The position numbers and the translations under genes are program-made. Below are positions 1 through 10,586 of a stretch of 13,530 bases of DNA, piece by piece (positions within the stretch are counted from its first letter, which is position 1; each line of letters starts with the position of its first letter). The notes beneath the pieces were generated by a model. That model did not search any database and was not told the DNA's origin. It saw only the letters and a program-made list of their open reading frames with translations. The DNA is taken from assembly GCA_004335635.1 (NCBI GenBank), contig QAXH01000417.1:1-13530 (forward strand). The letters are read 5' to 3'. The DNA is from Chloromonas sp. AAM2 (taxonomy: Eukaryota > Chlorophyta > Chlorophyceae > Chlamydomonadales > Chlamydomonadaceae).

Positions 1-299
1 AGATGGATTGAGCTCAGTTTCCAAGCCTTCCTGTGCTACACGGACGATACTCAAGCCAGCCTTCGCCCAGCCTGGCTGGAGCATCCTGTACAATGCTCTG
101 ATACGCTGGCCCGATTTTCGACATGTTGCTGCCATGCCCATACATCAGGGCCGGTACAACATCGCTCCTCTCCAACTCTTGACCGCTTTCACGCTGGGTG
201 TCAGTCTGCCAAATATGGCGTTAAGGCATTCACGCTATTCCAAGGTTCTGAAGTTCATATCCTCACGTGTTCATTGTGTCCCTCCACCCACATGTCCAG
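1..299 (+). other. Upstream part of USE1, probably intron
   Basis: The frame of the first supported exon stays open leftwards to base 8, but codon use is poor and a good acceptor sits at 290-299. I read this stretch as intron. The earlier USE1 exons should lie to the left of the window. Confidence 0.45.
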
Positions 300-445
300 G
301 TGGTGCCGGGGTTATGATGTCCGGCAGTAAGCTGAGCAGCAGCGCGCGTCAGATACTGGGCACGCAGCAGGCGCTTCAGGATGACGTAACCGACGAACTG
401 ACAGCCATGGCAGGGGAGCTCAAGAAACAGACGTACGCCATGCAG
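300..445 (+). CDS. USE1: USE1 exon (start of the SNARE helix)
   Basis: The acceptor is a pyrimidine-rich stretch ending ACATGTCCAG at 299 and the donor is CAG/GTGAGG at 445/446. The exon starts with two bases that finish a split codon and ends in phase 0. It encodes a Ser-rich piece followed by the conserved-looking helix start. The codons favour G or C in the third position. Confidence 0.75.
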
Positions 446-1277
446 GTGAGGCACGTGATGGGTTCGTTATCTGACCCTGAGTTAGTTACTGTGAAGCGTG
501 CCCGTGTACGTGATTGATAACCATCACTCCTCATAATGAAGTCATGATCTGAGGTGCATCAGCAGTGGGCTGGGCATCAATTCAGGCATCGTAACAAAGA
601 CCATCGTGCAAACCATGGTTTCCAGCAAGGAGGATCAAGGGAGAAGTACCAGTTGTTGTAGGCAATCGCAGGCGTAGGTTTTTCAGCACGCGATGATGGT
701 TACGCGACAATTGCGGCTGAGGCTCTTTGTTCCAGGAGGCTGTGCTTGCCCGGGGTGAGCTCGTGGACGGCGTGGACAAGTCGCTGGGCGCGAACCTGGC
801 GGCCGCACAGGACGTGGTCAAGAAGAGCAACGAGCAGTACAAGAGGTCGGGCGCCAGCAGACAGGTCCCCATTGTGTTGTACCCGCACGCCCAACGGCAG
901 AATGCATGGAAGAAAGTACATTACAATGGATCTGCTACCTTGTACATGGCTTCGGGAAATCATCACTGTTTGATATCCTGGTGCCTTTTTGAGCGGACAG
1001 TACTCACAGTGTTCCTTGCCTGTGGCGGTCCTATCGTGTGTTTGCGCTGTTGCGTGTGCGCAGGAGCAGTGGCGGGTTCTGCCTGACGTGCCTCATCCTC
1101 ATGCTAGTGGGCCTGGTGTTCACGTGCATGGCGGTGTACATCAAGCTAACGTACTTTGTGGGCTACAGGGCCGGGCCACGTGGGCAAAGCATGTGGTCGT
1201 TGAGTTGGTTAACCGACTTGATACCGGGGATGGGTTGGGGTAATGCAGCAGGTGTGGGCAGAAACGACGAACTTTGA
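300..1277 (+). CDS. USE1: USE1-like SNARE (3' part of the gene; exons 300-445, 736-845, 1064-1277)
   Basis: Tail-anchored SNARE of the USE1 family, which acts with SEC20 and partners in Golgi-to-ER and ER-directed membrane fusion. Three exons join in phase and give 155 visible residues before TGA at 1275-1277; the N-terminal part lies upstream of the window. The segment [20 protein letters not shown] begins the SNARE-like coiled coil and is the region I recognise from plant USE1 proteins (LQ.DLTDEM...A.QLK). Heptad-like residues continue through exon 2. A hydrophobic anchor of about 22 residues (visible residues 90-112) begins [10 protein letters not shown], followed by a roughly 42-residue lumenal tail. 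The tail ends in NDEL, close to the ER retrieval signals KDEL and HDEL. The exon 2 donor is weak: GTCGGG after 845 and GTACAA after 836 both keep frame, differing by three residues. The family call rests on remembered family pattern, not on a search. Confidence 0.78.
736..845 (+). CDS. USE1: USE1 exon (SNARE helix, second half)
   Basis: The acceptor is CTTTGTTCCAG at 735. The exon opens in phase 0 ([10 protein letters not shown]) and ends with two bases of an Arg codon. The encoded helix continues the coiled coil to just before the membrane anchor. The donor after 845 is GTCGGG, which is poor; an alternative donor after 836 (GTACAA) also keeps frame. Confidence 0.72.
1064..1277 (+). CDS. USE1: USE1 last exon (membrane anchor and NDEL tail)
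   Basis: The acceptor is GTGTGCGCAG at 1063, and the first base completes the Arg codon from the previous exon. The exon encodes the single membrane anchor, then a Gly/Trp-containing tail ending GRNDEL and TGA. A second ORF at 1243-1428 in another frame also has a hydrophobic run, but its codon use is poor and it is treated as a shadow. Confidence 0.75.
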
Positions 1278-1935
1278 TGATTACTGCAGTAGTATAGAAC
1301 TCTGGACACTCGCAATTTTCTTTGTGCTGGTTGTCTGCACACTCACCGCTTTGGTTTTGGACATCACAACATCGAGACACCCATCAATTGGTAGACCCTT
1401 GCTCAATGCGGCAGCAAGTGCTCCTTAATGCTGATCGCTCACTCTTGACACAAGCTGAAGCATTTCCTTACGTGGATTCCAGAGTGCATGTATAGCTACA
1501 ACTGGTCTCTTCAACAGGCTGCACTCCTAACATTTGCATTGCTTGCTGGCTGCGTGTGAGTCTTGTAGCAGCCACGAGATTGGGCTGCAAGGCATTTCAT
1601 TTATCCTGATTTTTAACCCCACGCTCTGCATCGTTGAGCGTGCGCTCTGCATCGTTGAGCGTGCCTGCTATTCCAGTCGCACGTGTGGAAGTCAACTTTT
1701 GATGAATGGTATTGATTTTTATCATGAAGGAGTTTAGCAGACCGACAGCGGGTATAGCTTAGCTCTGAGGTTCCAGTTCTCCTAGTTATGAAGCGAAACT
1801 GAACCAAACCTTCAGACCACAAACTGCAAACTGTAACGACAATCTCAGCTCTACATGTGCAGCCCATCTTGGCAGGGCTACTTTCATGGATACTGAAGGC
1901 ATGATAAAGGCAGTGTAACACAGACGTGACTAACG
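1278..1935 (+). promoter_or_regulatory. USE1 3' UTR with TGTAA polyadenylation motifs
   Basis: TGTAA, the usual green-algal (chlorophycean) polyadenylation motif, occurs at 1832-1836 and 1914-1918. Cleavage would be expected about 10-30 bases after one of them, giving a 3' UTR of roughly 570-660 bases. The UTR also holds a tandem 21-base duplication. The end point is an inference. Confidence 0.5.
1623..1664 (+). repeat. Two tandem copies of a 21-base unit
   Basis: The unit beginning GCTCTGCATCGTTGAGCG occurs at 1623-1643 and again at 1644-1664 with no mismatch. It lies in the USE1 3' UTR and is a simple local duplication. Confidence 0.9.
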
Positions 1936-2961
1936 GACGGGGCAGCCAGGCCTAAGCAGCAGAACGCACGTCACGCGGTCTTGGCAGATATTGTCGCACG
2001 CCAGGAGTTAGTGCTGAAGCCACAGACGAGTAAGCCAATCGGACAGAAACTCTTCGTACAGTCTACTAGAACCAATCAACGTCTCACGTTGATGGCGATA
2101 TGCCGCCCGGTCATCTGGATGGTGGACAAAAATGATCCAAACAAATCACATTATAAAAACAACCCATGACGCAATCCATGACGTGTTGCTCTCATTGCTT
2201 TGCAGAATCAAGGAAAAGGCACATGACAGCGCGCTGTGAAGTGAAGGGTTACCATACACTGTTGCAAGGACGACCAACTTCTGCAAACTTGACGGAAATT
2301 CCTGTGGCGTGTGTGGTTTCGTATCGCATGCCAAAGTCGTGTGGTCGGCGCCAATCAGCACGCCAACAGCATGGGTTGTTGCAAAAAGGATATAGATGCA
2401 TTCACACTAGCTTTCGAAATGGGAAATCTTGATAACACTGCCTGAAAGTATGCCCCGTATGCCCACCCAGACAAACGATGGCTTCACCCACGGGCTTCAA
2501 CTCTGTCACAACTGACAGCCCACAGCCCCTTCATGTCACGTGATGTGATAGCCACTGCCAGAAAAGTGTCAAAGGCCGCGCAAATGGAACTAAACACAGT
2601 CCAAGTCTTACTTTCTATGTACATTATTGCTGCCGCCAAGTGTACCACGCAGATAACGGGTCACTGCAAGGCCTGACGCCTTAGCATGCAACCCTGTGGC
2701 GGCCTGTGCTGCTTGGACCTCTGCCCATCAGGCGCGCATCAAGGGGCGATGGTGTCGTTGGTGTCGACTGTGTCAGGTGGCCGCAGCCCAGCCGTGCAAT
2801 GCCTAACTCAACAGTAAGGACTTGGTCAATGCAGCTGCCGTAATATATGCACAGGCGCAACAGGAGCGACAACCATCCTGCCCACCTTTGAACATCTAGT
2901 GAAAGCAGCCAGATCGATTCAGTCCATAACAACCCTGCTGAAGGTGTGCCAAGCAGCAGCA
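1936..2961. other. Gap between convergent genes, no supported gene
   Basis: No ORF here has coding-like codon use or a recognisable product, and I see no RNA gene. The right part should contain the 3' UTR of the minus-strand gene that stops at 2962. No minus-strand TGTAA (TTACA on the plus strand) is present in this stretch. Confidence 0.5.
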
Positions 2962-3330
2962 TCATGTGAACAGCTGACTGGGTATGTTCATTAGAATGTC
3001 TGAGAACCCTCCTCCACTTAAGAGTGCTGCACCGTTGGCAGGCGGCGCAGGGCCCCCTGCCCCAGGCTTTCCCTGCTGATCCCCACCGTCCCGCGCAACA
3101 GCTACCTCACTCGCCCCACCCTCGAGTTGGTTCAGTTCGTTCCCTGCGGGTTGGAGGCCGTGTCCTGCCTGCGCCTGACTAACTCTAACAACACCCCTTG
3201 CGCCTGCACTGCTGCTGCCCATACCGCTCTCTCCACTGGCGTGTAGATCGCCGCCCTGCAGTGTCCCGCTGCCTCCACCGGGGTCGTCCGGCTGCCCGGC
3301 AAGTGCGGGTGCTGGCATGCCCTGGGCGAT
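2962..3330 (-). CDS. Last exon, Gly-rich tail and stop
   Basis: The acceptor is ACTCTTGCCCCGCAG at 3331. The exon starts in phase 0 and runs 122 codons to TGA at 2964-2962. The product is Gly/Ala/Ser-rich with PDDPGGGSG. It ends with a less biased, possibly conserved tail, GGGFSDILMNIPSQLFT. Confidence 0.62.
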   Translation of the reverse strand: MAQGMPAPALAGQPDDPGGGSGTLQGGDLHASGESGMGSSSAGARGVVRVSQAQAGHGLQPAGNELNQLEGGASEVAVARDGGDQQGKPGAGGPAPPANGAALLSGGGFSDILMNIPSQLFT

Positions 3331-6300
3331 CTGCGGGGCAAGAGTGTTGCGCCACCTGCTCAGGAGGCCAGTGCCACTGGGTGCTGCTCAATCTGCGTTG
3401 TTCACTAGTGAGTGATACGGGAGTCAGCGATGTGGGCCACAAGAGCATTGTGCCACATGGTGATGCCAACGTCAGTTCGTCAGTTGGTCAGTGTGTGATA
3501 GTTGACATCAGTGAGACAACAGCATTTCAAACAATGCTACCTTTGAACAGTGGATGCACATGCAGGAGACAGATAGGAGAGTAGGCAGCCTCTCAGGAAC
3601 ATCTAGAAAATGGCTGTGGCAAACCTGCACCTAGTCCAAACAGCAATTTTTACGGACTTGAATCTTACGGCCATTGCAAGTGGTACGTCAGCACTACTCA
3701 CACTGCTACTGTTTACGTTTCACACCTGCATCAGTTTGCTGGGCCGCTGCTGGAGTGGCTGCTCTGCAGCTGCCCGCTTGTGCTCCTGGCTGGCGCCCAG
3801 CACCGCCCGCTCCAGCTGCTGCAGCTGCTCCAGCCGCTGGCGCTCCTGCTCCGGCGCCAGCCCCTGGCCCAGGCTGCCCACACCGTGCAGCACGGTGTGC
3901 AGGTTGAGAGAGTGCTCAGGTGCGGCAAGCAGCACAGTGCTCAGGTTGAGAGAAGGTTCGCCCCAGGCGGGGTTCAGGGTGCTGGGGAGGGTGGAGAGGT
4001 CCATGGGGGCGGTGCCACCAACAGAGGCTTGAGGCAACCGCATGGGTTCAAGACCTGCGTGCGTGGAAATGGGACAGGACCAGAGTCAGCCAAACTATGC
4101 CTTGAAAGCAGAACGAGTATACTTGGGATCCATGCTCAAGATCCAGCGCAAGATTGGTTGAGAGGGCAATATGAAGCAGCAAAAGTTTGATTGAGAGGGC
4201 ACATGAAGCTGCAGAAACACATGTACAGAAAACATGAAGCTGCACACACAGCGGCAAGCGACTGTTTGCAGCAACGCACAACTGCAGCCAGCTGACTGTC
4301 ACTGATAACTAAACAGTGGAGAGCCATGCCGGACCTTTGGAACGGTCTCTAGTTGCTGCGCCTTCCACAGCCAGTGCTATGCACCTACCAGCCATGAGGT
4401 GCATTGCGAACTACACTGTGACTATCATCATCATGATCGGTGCTCCGTGCTCACCGCCTTGTGCGGCTGCTGTGGCTGGGAGGTGGAATGTTGGCGGAGG
4501 CGGGCTGGCCTCCCGTGTGTTGGCTCTGTTGCCGTAAGCGGGGGCCGGGGACGGCGGGGCACTGCCTCCACCACCTGCAAACAGGGCGGCGCTTGTTTAG
4601 TTGGTTGGTTGACTTGACTTCTGGTGGCCGTTGACAGGTGCAGCTGGTTTGTAGACAGGGCATGCAGCGTTGCCATGACAAACCGTCAAGCACTTGGCAG
4701 CTGGACCATTGCTGGCGAAGAGAAGTAGATGGGACAGAGCAAGACAGACTCAGTCAGGAAGGCGTTGTGTCATGGTGTGTGGCCACAAGGCCGAGGCCTT
4801 TGAAAGCGCCTGGCGTGTGCAGTCCGTCATGTGCCAGAAGGCTGGCCACAAGGGAGAGGAGCTGTGCTCGTAACAACACTCCGCCTCAGCCCCCCTCCAG
4901 ATACACACACACAGAAGATACCTTTCACTTCTGTTGGCCTTTGACGGTCGTACTTGACCAGTTGACAGGACGGGCGGTGTGCAGTCGATCATGCACCTTA
5001 AGGCTACCCAAGCAGGGACCTGGGTATGCATTGAGCCCACACACCTGATGCGGGGCGCGTGCCGAGTCCCGCCACAAAGGGCGACGGGTGCATAGCCGGC
5101 TCCGCCCCTGCGGAACAACAAGGATGCAAACGTCTTGCTGAGCTGTCCATGTTGAGGCTGAGGTCATGACTGATGTACCGCACAGAGTCACGTGGATAGC
5201 TTTGGCCGGCGCTGGAGCATGCTTCTCTGTGGTGCCAGAGGGAGCAGCATGTCCTGATGTTGACGGATAGGAACGATATGCTGCAGGTGCTACCAGGCGC
5301 CACAGTGCGTCCGTTGTAAACAGCTCCGCCAAACATTTCCTTGTTGTGCAACTGAATAGTTGATGGAGGCACAGAAGTTGACAGAAAATGACGAGCCGCC
5401 GGCTGGCAATCAAACAGCAAGGATGTCTTCGCTGCCAACACAACTAAACGTTACTCTCGTTGGTGCACAGATCAAACTGCTGCATTAATCCGCCTTCGTC
5501 CATGCATGTGCATCACTGCCCTGCATGTGTCTGGTCTATCCATCCACGCACAATGATCTGTCCCAGACTGCAGCAACGGCTTCTGAGCCTCACCCATGCC
5601 CTCCACCACTCACCCATCAACCCATGTTAGGCTGCTCAACCACCCATGTTAGGCTGTTTAAGGTCGAAGTCAACCAGCACAGAATGCTGCAAGACACTCC
5701 TGCACCCGTCCACTCACCGGGCCACTGCGCCTGTGCTCGAGGATGCTGCTTGGCCCCACCACGGCCAACCGCGGCCCGCATGTCCGGCAGCGGCCCGCCC
5801 CGGTCCCTGCTCCCCGCGTTCTGCGCTGCATCAGCGGCCCGCAGTTGCAGCGCTGCCTGCGACTGGCTGGCCAGGGACAGGCCAGCCGAGCCCGCAGCAC
5901 GCAGCCTGGCGGCGATGGCGTCAAACTGCTGCGCCATGTCGCTGACCTGCATGATGCAAACAGAGGGTGTGCGGCGCATCTTGGGGCACGTATGCCGTGA
6001 CAACCCTCGTGCAAACAAGGCGTGTGACATCATCTTGCAGCCCGGCGTCAGGCTCCGGTGCATGTTACACATATGCCGTGCCACATGTCAAGCGCGGAAG
6101 GACAGACCAAGCCTGCCAACCATCAGCTACAACATGTGTCGTGCCATGCCGTGCCATGCCATGCCATGCATGCAGGGTAAAGCATAATAGCTGCAGAAAG
6201 GGCCACAGGGATAGTGAATGCATCGCCGGTCAGCATGCATGCATCACCTGTTTTGGTGCCACCCTTGCGGAGCCTGCCAAGCAGAATAATACACTTAAAT

Positions 6301-9260
6301 GCCCGTCTTCACTGAACAATGCATCCATGCTATCTCTGCTAGTGTTTGGGATGCACAACCATACGAGCTTGGACGATGCAAACATCTTGCATGCCATGGC
6401 ATGGCCCCACGAACCTTGGCTGCGTTGCGAGCCAGATGGTGCAGAGCCACATCCACCGGCTGAACCCCCTCGCCAGATCCGCCTGACAGCGGTGCGCTCC
6501 TGCAGACAAAGCGACACACACACGCAGACAGATTGACTGGGCAGACAACAAGCACGAGTGTAGAGTGGTGCACACAGGCGCGTGCAATGCGCCGTGTGCC
6601 AGAGATTGTAAGCACAGCAAACTGGCATCAGTCATACAGTCGGTTCTCATGTCCAGTCCCATGTTGTGACTCCATGCACCACCTCCCCACATGCCGCCTG
6701 TCCTGGCCGCACCCACCTGCAAGCCATCAGAGCCGCCACCAGGCCGGACACCGCTGCATGCGCCTCCGAGCCCAGCCCACACACTGCGCTGGACAGGTGC
6801 CCGCACGAGTCCTGCAGACCCTGGAAGGTGACGAAACCTGACCCTGCACTGACGACACCTGCACGGACAGCGGCAATACCTTGTTTGTTTGTTTGTTTGT
6901 TTGTTTGTTTGTTTGTTTGTTTGTTTGTTTGTTTGTTTGTTTGTTTTTGTGTGTGTGTGTTTGTGTGTTTGTTTGCGACAGTACACGCTCAGCACTGGGG
7001 CTGATCAATGCGAGCCGCAACAGTCGTTTGTTTGTTTGCTTGTTTTTTCAGGTTCGACCTGTTCTCATTTGGGAGAGCCGTGAACTTATGCTTCATTCAG
7101 AGAACAGCGAGACGCGCGTAACGTGTCAGGCTGCATGGGCGCTGAAGCTTTCATAGCTCCATACCCATGCGGCATGCAGAGCTAGAGATTCAACCCACAT
7201 GGCCTGTATGCATCCATGCACACATGCTCCCTCGCAGGGTGCCCTCTTCCGCCCTCCTCCATCCCTGGCAGCCCACCTGTCGCTGTCACTGCGGCTGCCG
7301 CCACTGCCGGGTTTGCGGGTTGCGTGACGGAAGGTGTGGGACCGCGTGTGCCGGCCGTGCTGGCGCGCCGCGTCAGGCCTGTGCATGCACAGCACAAACA
7401 CGTGCACATGCAGGTGCGGCAGGCTGCTGAGGGCTGCTCTGAAAATACGTGGTTTTGCACTGGCAGACACAGGCGCATCAGTCCTGTACACGCGCAGCAC
7501 AAGCCTATGGAATACCACCAACACAGGCTTGCTTTGCAAACACTCGGTCAGCTGGGGTTGGCAAGCTTTGGTAAACACATCCTAGCTTTGGTAAGCACAT
7601 CCTGAGACCCGCAAGCAGCTGACCAAGTTGACCGACCAGCGATGCACCAGTGGTCGTGCACCATTCCTGAAGTAGGCGAATCTATGTTCACTTGGATCCG
7701 TCGCATTCAACACGACTGCTTCACCAATGTCTGACGGTGTGTCTGCGGCGCTCACTAGCGCCTGGCTGACCAAACACTGCTTTTACACCGCCGTGCACTA
7801 GTATGTCTGCAGCATTCAAGCCTGACACGGCAGCCCGCACCTGCTTCTCCCGGTGCAGTCATGGTGATGGTTGTGCCGGAGGGCGCTGGCGAAGCTCGCT
7901 TCGGCCTGTCCCCGTGTCCTTGTGCCTTGTCCGACGGCTTGTCCTGGCTGCTAGCGGGCGGCTGTTGCTTTGGTTGTTGTTGTTGTTTTGCTTGCTGGTC
8001 TTGCTGGTCATGTTTTTGTCGTTGTTGTTGGTGTTGTTGTTTTTGTGCGGTGGGCGTGGGCACCCGGTCGGCAACCACGAGCTGTTTGTTGATGTGTATG
8101 TTGCAGGAGCAGTTAGTGTCTTCACTGCTGTAGAAAGTCAGCGGCCGCATGTTTGTGCACTTGCCACACCGGCGGCCCTTGTCCGTTTCAACCCGCTGCA
8201 ATGCAGGGATGAAAGCCAACATGACTCAGATGCACGGCAACCGAGAACTTGAGCACCAGCAATTCATTGTCTTTGATTGTTTTCTGTGCTAGGGCTTCAA
8301 GCTAAAAAAAACAAAAACATGATGGTACGACACCGGGGCACATGTGGCAGTGAACTCCAGCAACTGATATGTGCGTCAAAGGTTACAGGCACACTGGTAC
8401 GGTGCACTCGGCCCTATCACTTGATGCACCGGGAAATGATACTAAACGAGGATCATTGTCAGCACATACATGCATAACCAGCAGAACCGCCTGTCGGAGA
8501 GAGTTTGAAGTCCCAGATGGTACAACCCAAACCCTCCCACCTTGGTTGCACACCCGGTTCCAGCAACCATGGCCCGACTCTGACAACATGATTGGACACT
8601 GCTTACAACCCTGTCTTGCAGTGTGGGAACGCGTGCAGACTGCCCTCGCCCACTGGTTTGCCCTAGCAGATGCTTAACAATATCATCGGTTTTCGAGTCG
8701 GCTCGCCTGATTCCTAGGTTTCTGAGAAAAAAGGAACCGCTCTGGCCTCACCTCCTTGGGTCTGTCTCTGCACCTGCCCGTGACCTTGGTGCCGTTGCTA
8801 TCATAGATGGCCACGTTCTGCTTCAGATGCGCCTGATAAGTGGCCTCGAGCATTTCAGACCCACACCTGCACGCGCCACACACCACTCACACGCCTCAGC
8901 AGCACGCCTTGGATTTCAGGAATCTCAAAACCTCGCGGATAACGTGTCAGGACGACTTCTGAGAACTTCATGGAAACCCCATGTCCTCAACTACACAGGG
9001 GTGGTCTTACAACTTGCTCAGCAGCTTGCGTTGAGTTCTCTGATTCACATGGAATACATGTTTCAAGCTGCACTGAGGTGAGCTCTTCACTACGTCAACA
9101 GCATACCAGCGGCCACTCAAAAGCCTCTTGCCATCTGTCTGTCCTCTTGCCATTCGTCTGCCATATCATGGTGTTAGCAACATATCCACGGCCACTAGCA
9201 ACTCTCTGGCCTTTGCTCTCTCGTATGCTCAGCCGTGCTGACCTACCCGCCACTTTCATG

Positions 9261-9310
<50 letters not shown>

Positions 9311-10472
9311 ATGGCCATGATCAACGGAGACAAGAGGCCAGACAGAAACAGCCGCCCTGGCCATCTCCCGTCTCCCACGATTCAGGGACTGGGCCTAACC
9401 ATAATCCTAAACCCTCAATGCTGACCTACCTTCCGCAGCGCACGAACGTGAGTCCCCCCACGATCTCCCGCTTGCCGCAGGGCCCGCACCAGCCCTGGCG
9501 CGACAGGGACGCCAGCTGCCGGCCCACCTTGCAGCACGCACACCGGTGCTCCTTGCAGGGCCGGTTCAGGTGGGTGGCGCACTCGCCCCGCTGACACCTG
9601 CAGGCAAGTAGGCATCAACAGCACGTCTGCAGGCGGTGCAGGGGTGTGCATACGGATTTGGCGAATGGTTGCGGCGGCCAGACGGCCCATAAGAGACAAA
9701 CAGGCAGCCTATACGAGACAAACAGCAAGTCTGTAGGAATCGCCTGTGCATGCGTTCCTGGTAGCCCATCATCAGCCATGTGTCACCTGATGTCAGGCTT
9801 GCACCCATGCATGTGGTAATCGCAATGCATGTGTTTTGAAGGCCAAACAAGCTAAGCACTAATTCAGGTCTGCATCGCCGCAAAGTTGGCAGGTTGCTGT
9901 TGGTTGTCTTAATAAACAAACATGCACAAAACGTAAAAAAAAAGCATGCACAAAACGTATGCAGGTGAAGTTGCTGTTGGTTGTAGGAGGGCGCTTGTTC
10001 GACGCGTGCTTGTCCAGTACGTACAGGACCCATGCACTCTTGATGTTGAGGGTAAAGCAAACACAGATCTACACTAGGGTACAGATTTGCATGTTCTCCC
10101 TGTTAAAGCCTAAGCAAGCATAGGTATTCCGGGTCTGCATTAACATGGTTGCTGTTGCTTCCACCCTGGTTCACTCACTTCATTGCATCCCCATACTTCT
10201 TCTCATACTCGGCAAAAGTGTGATACTGAGGCACTGGTGTGCTAGGCCGCCATGTGGTTGTACCGCCTTGACTGGGCTTGGGCCCGCTCACAGCCACTGC
10301 CTGCCCACCCTGCGTCTGCTGGGGATGGGACATGCGCTGTGGCACTGCAGCCACTGGTGCGGATCGGTTGCCAGGAGGAGGGGACGGCGAGCGCCCGTTG
10401 TGTTGGGCTGCAGACAACACCAGCATATGTGATAGCATTTGTGCTTGGTGCTGTGCCTGTTGCTGTTGCTGT

Positions 10473-10507
<35 letters not shown>

Positions 10508-10555
10508 TTGCTGCTGTTGCTGCTGCTGCACATGCAGTACATGCTGCAAGACATA

Positions 10556-10586
<31 letters not shown>

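Noticed and set aside
1243..1428. ORF with a hydrophobic segment after USE1, a possible alternative last exon
   Set aside because: Its codons are unbiased, no good acceptor precedes it, and the in-frame USE1 reading already gives an anchor and a sensible end.
5525..6187. 220-codon plus-strand ORF
   Set aside because: It is the antisense reading of exon 11 and flanking introns; the minus frame has consensus acceptor and donor and better codon use.
7050..7062. GGTTCGACCTG, similar to a tRNA or SINE B box
   Set aside because: It does not fully match the B-box consensus, and no A box or cloverleaf is seen around it.
6881..7156. Plus-strand ORFs with repeated FVCL
   Set aside because: Translation of the TTTG repeat only; no coding signal outside it.
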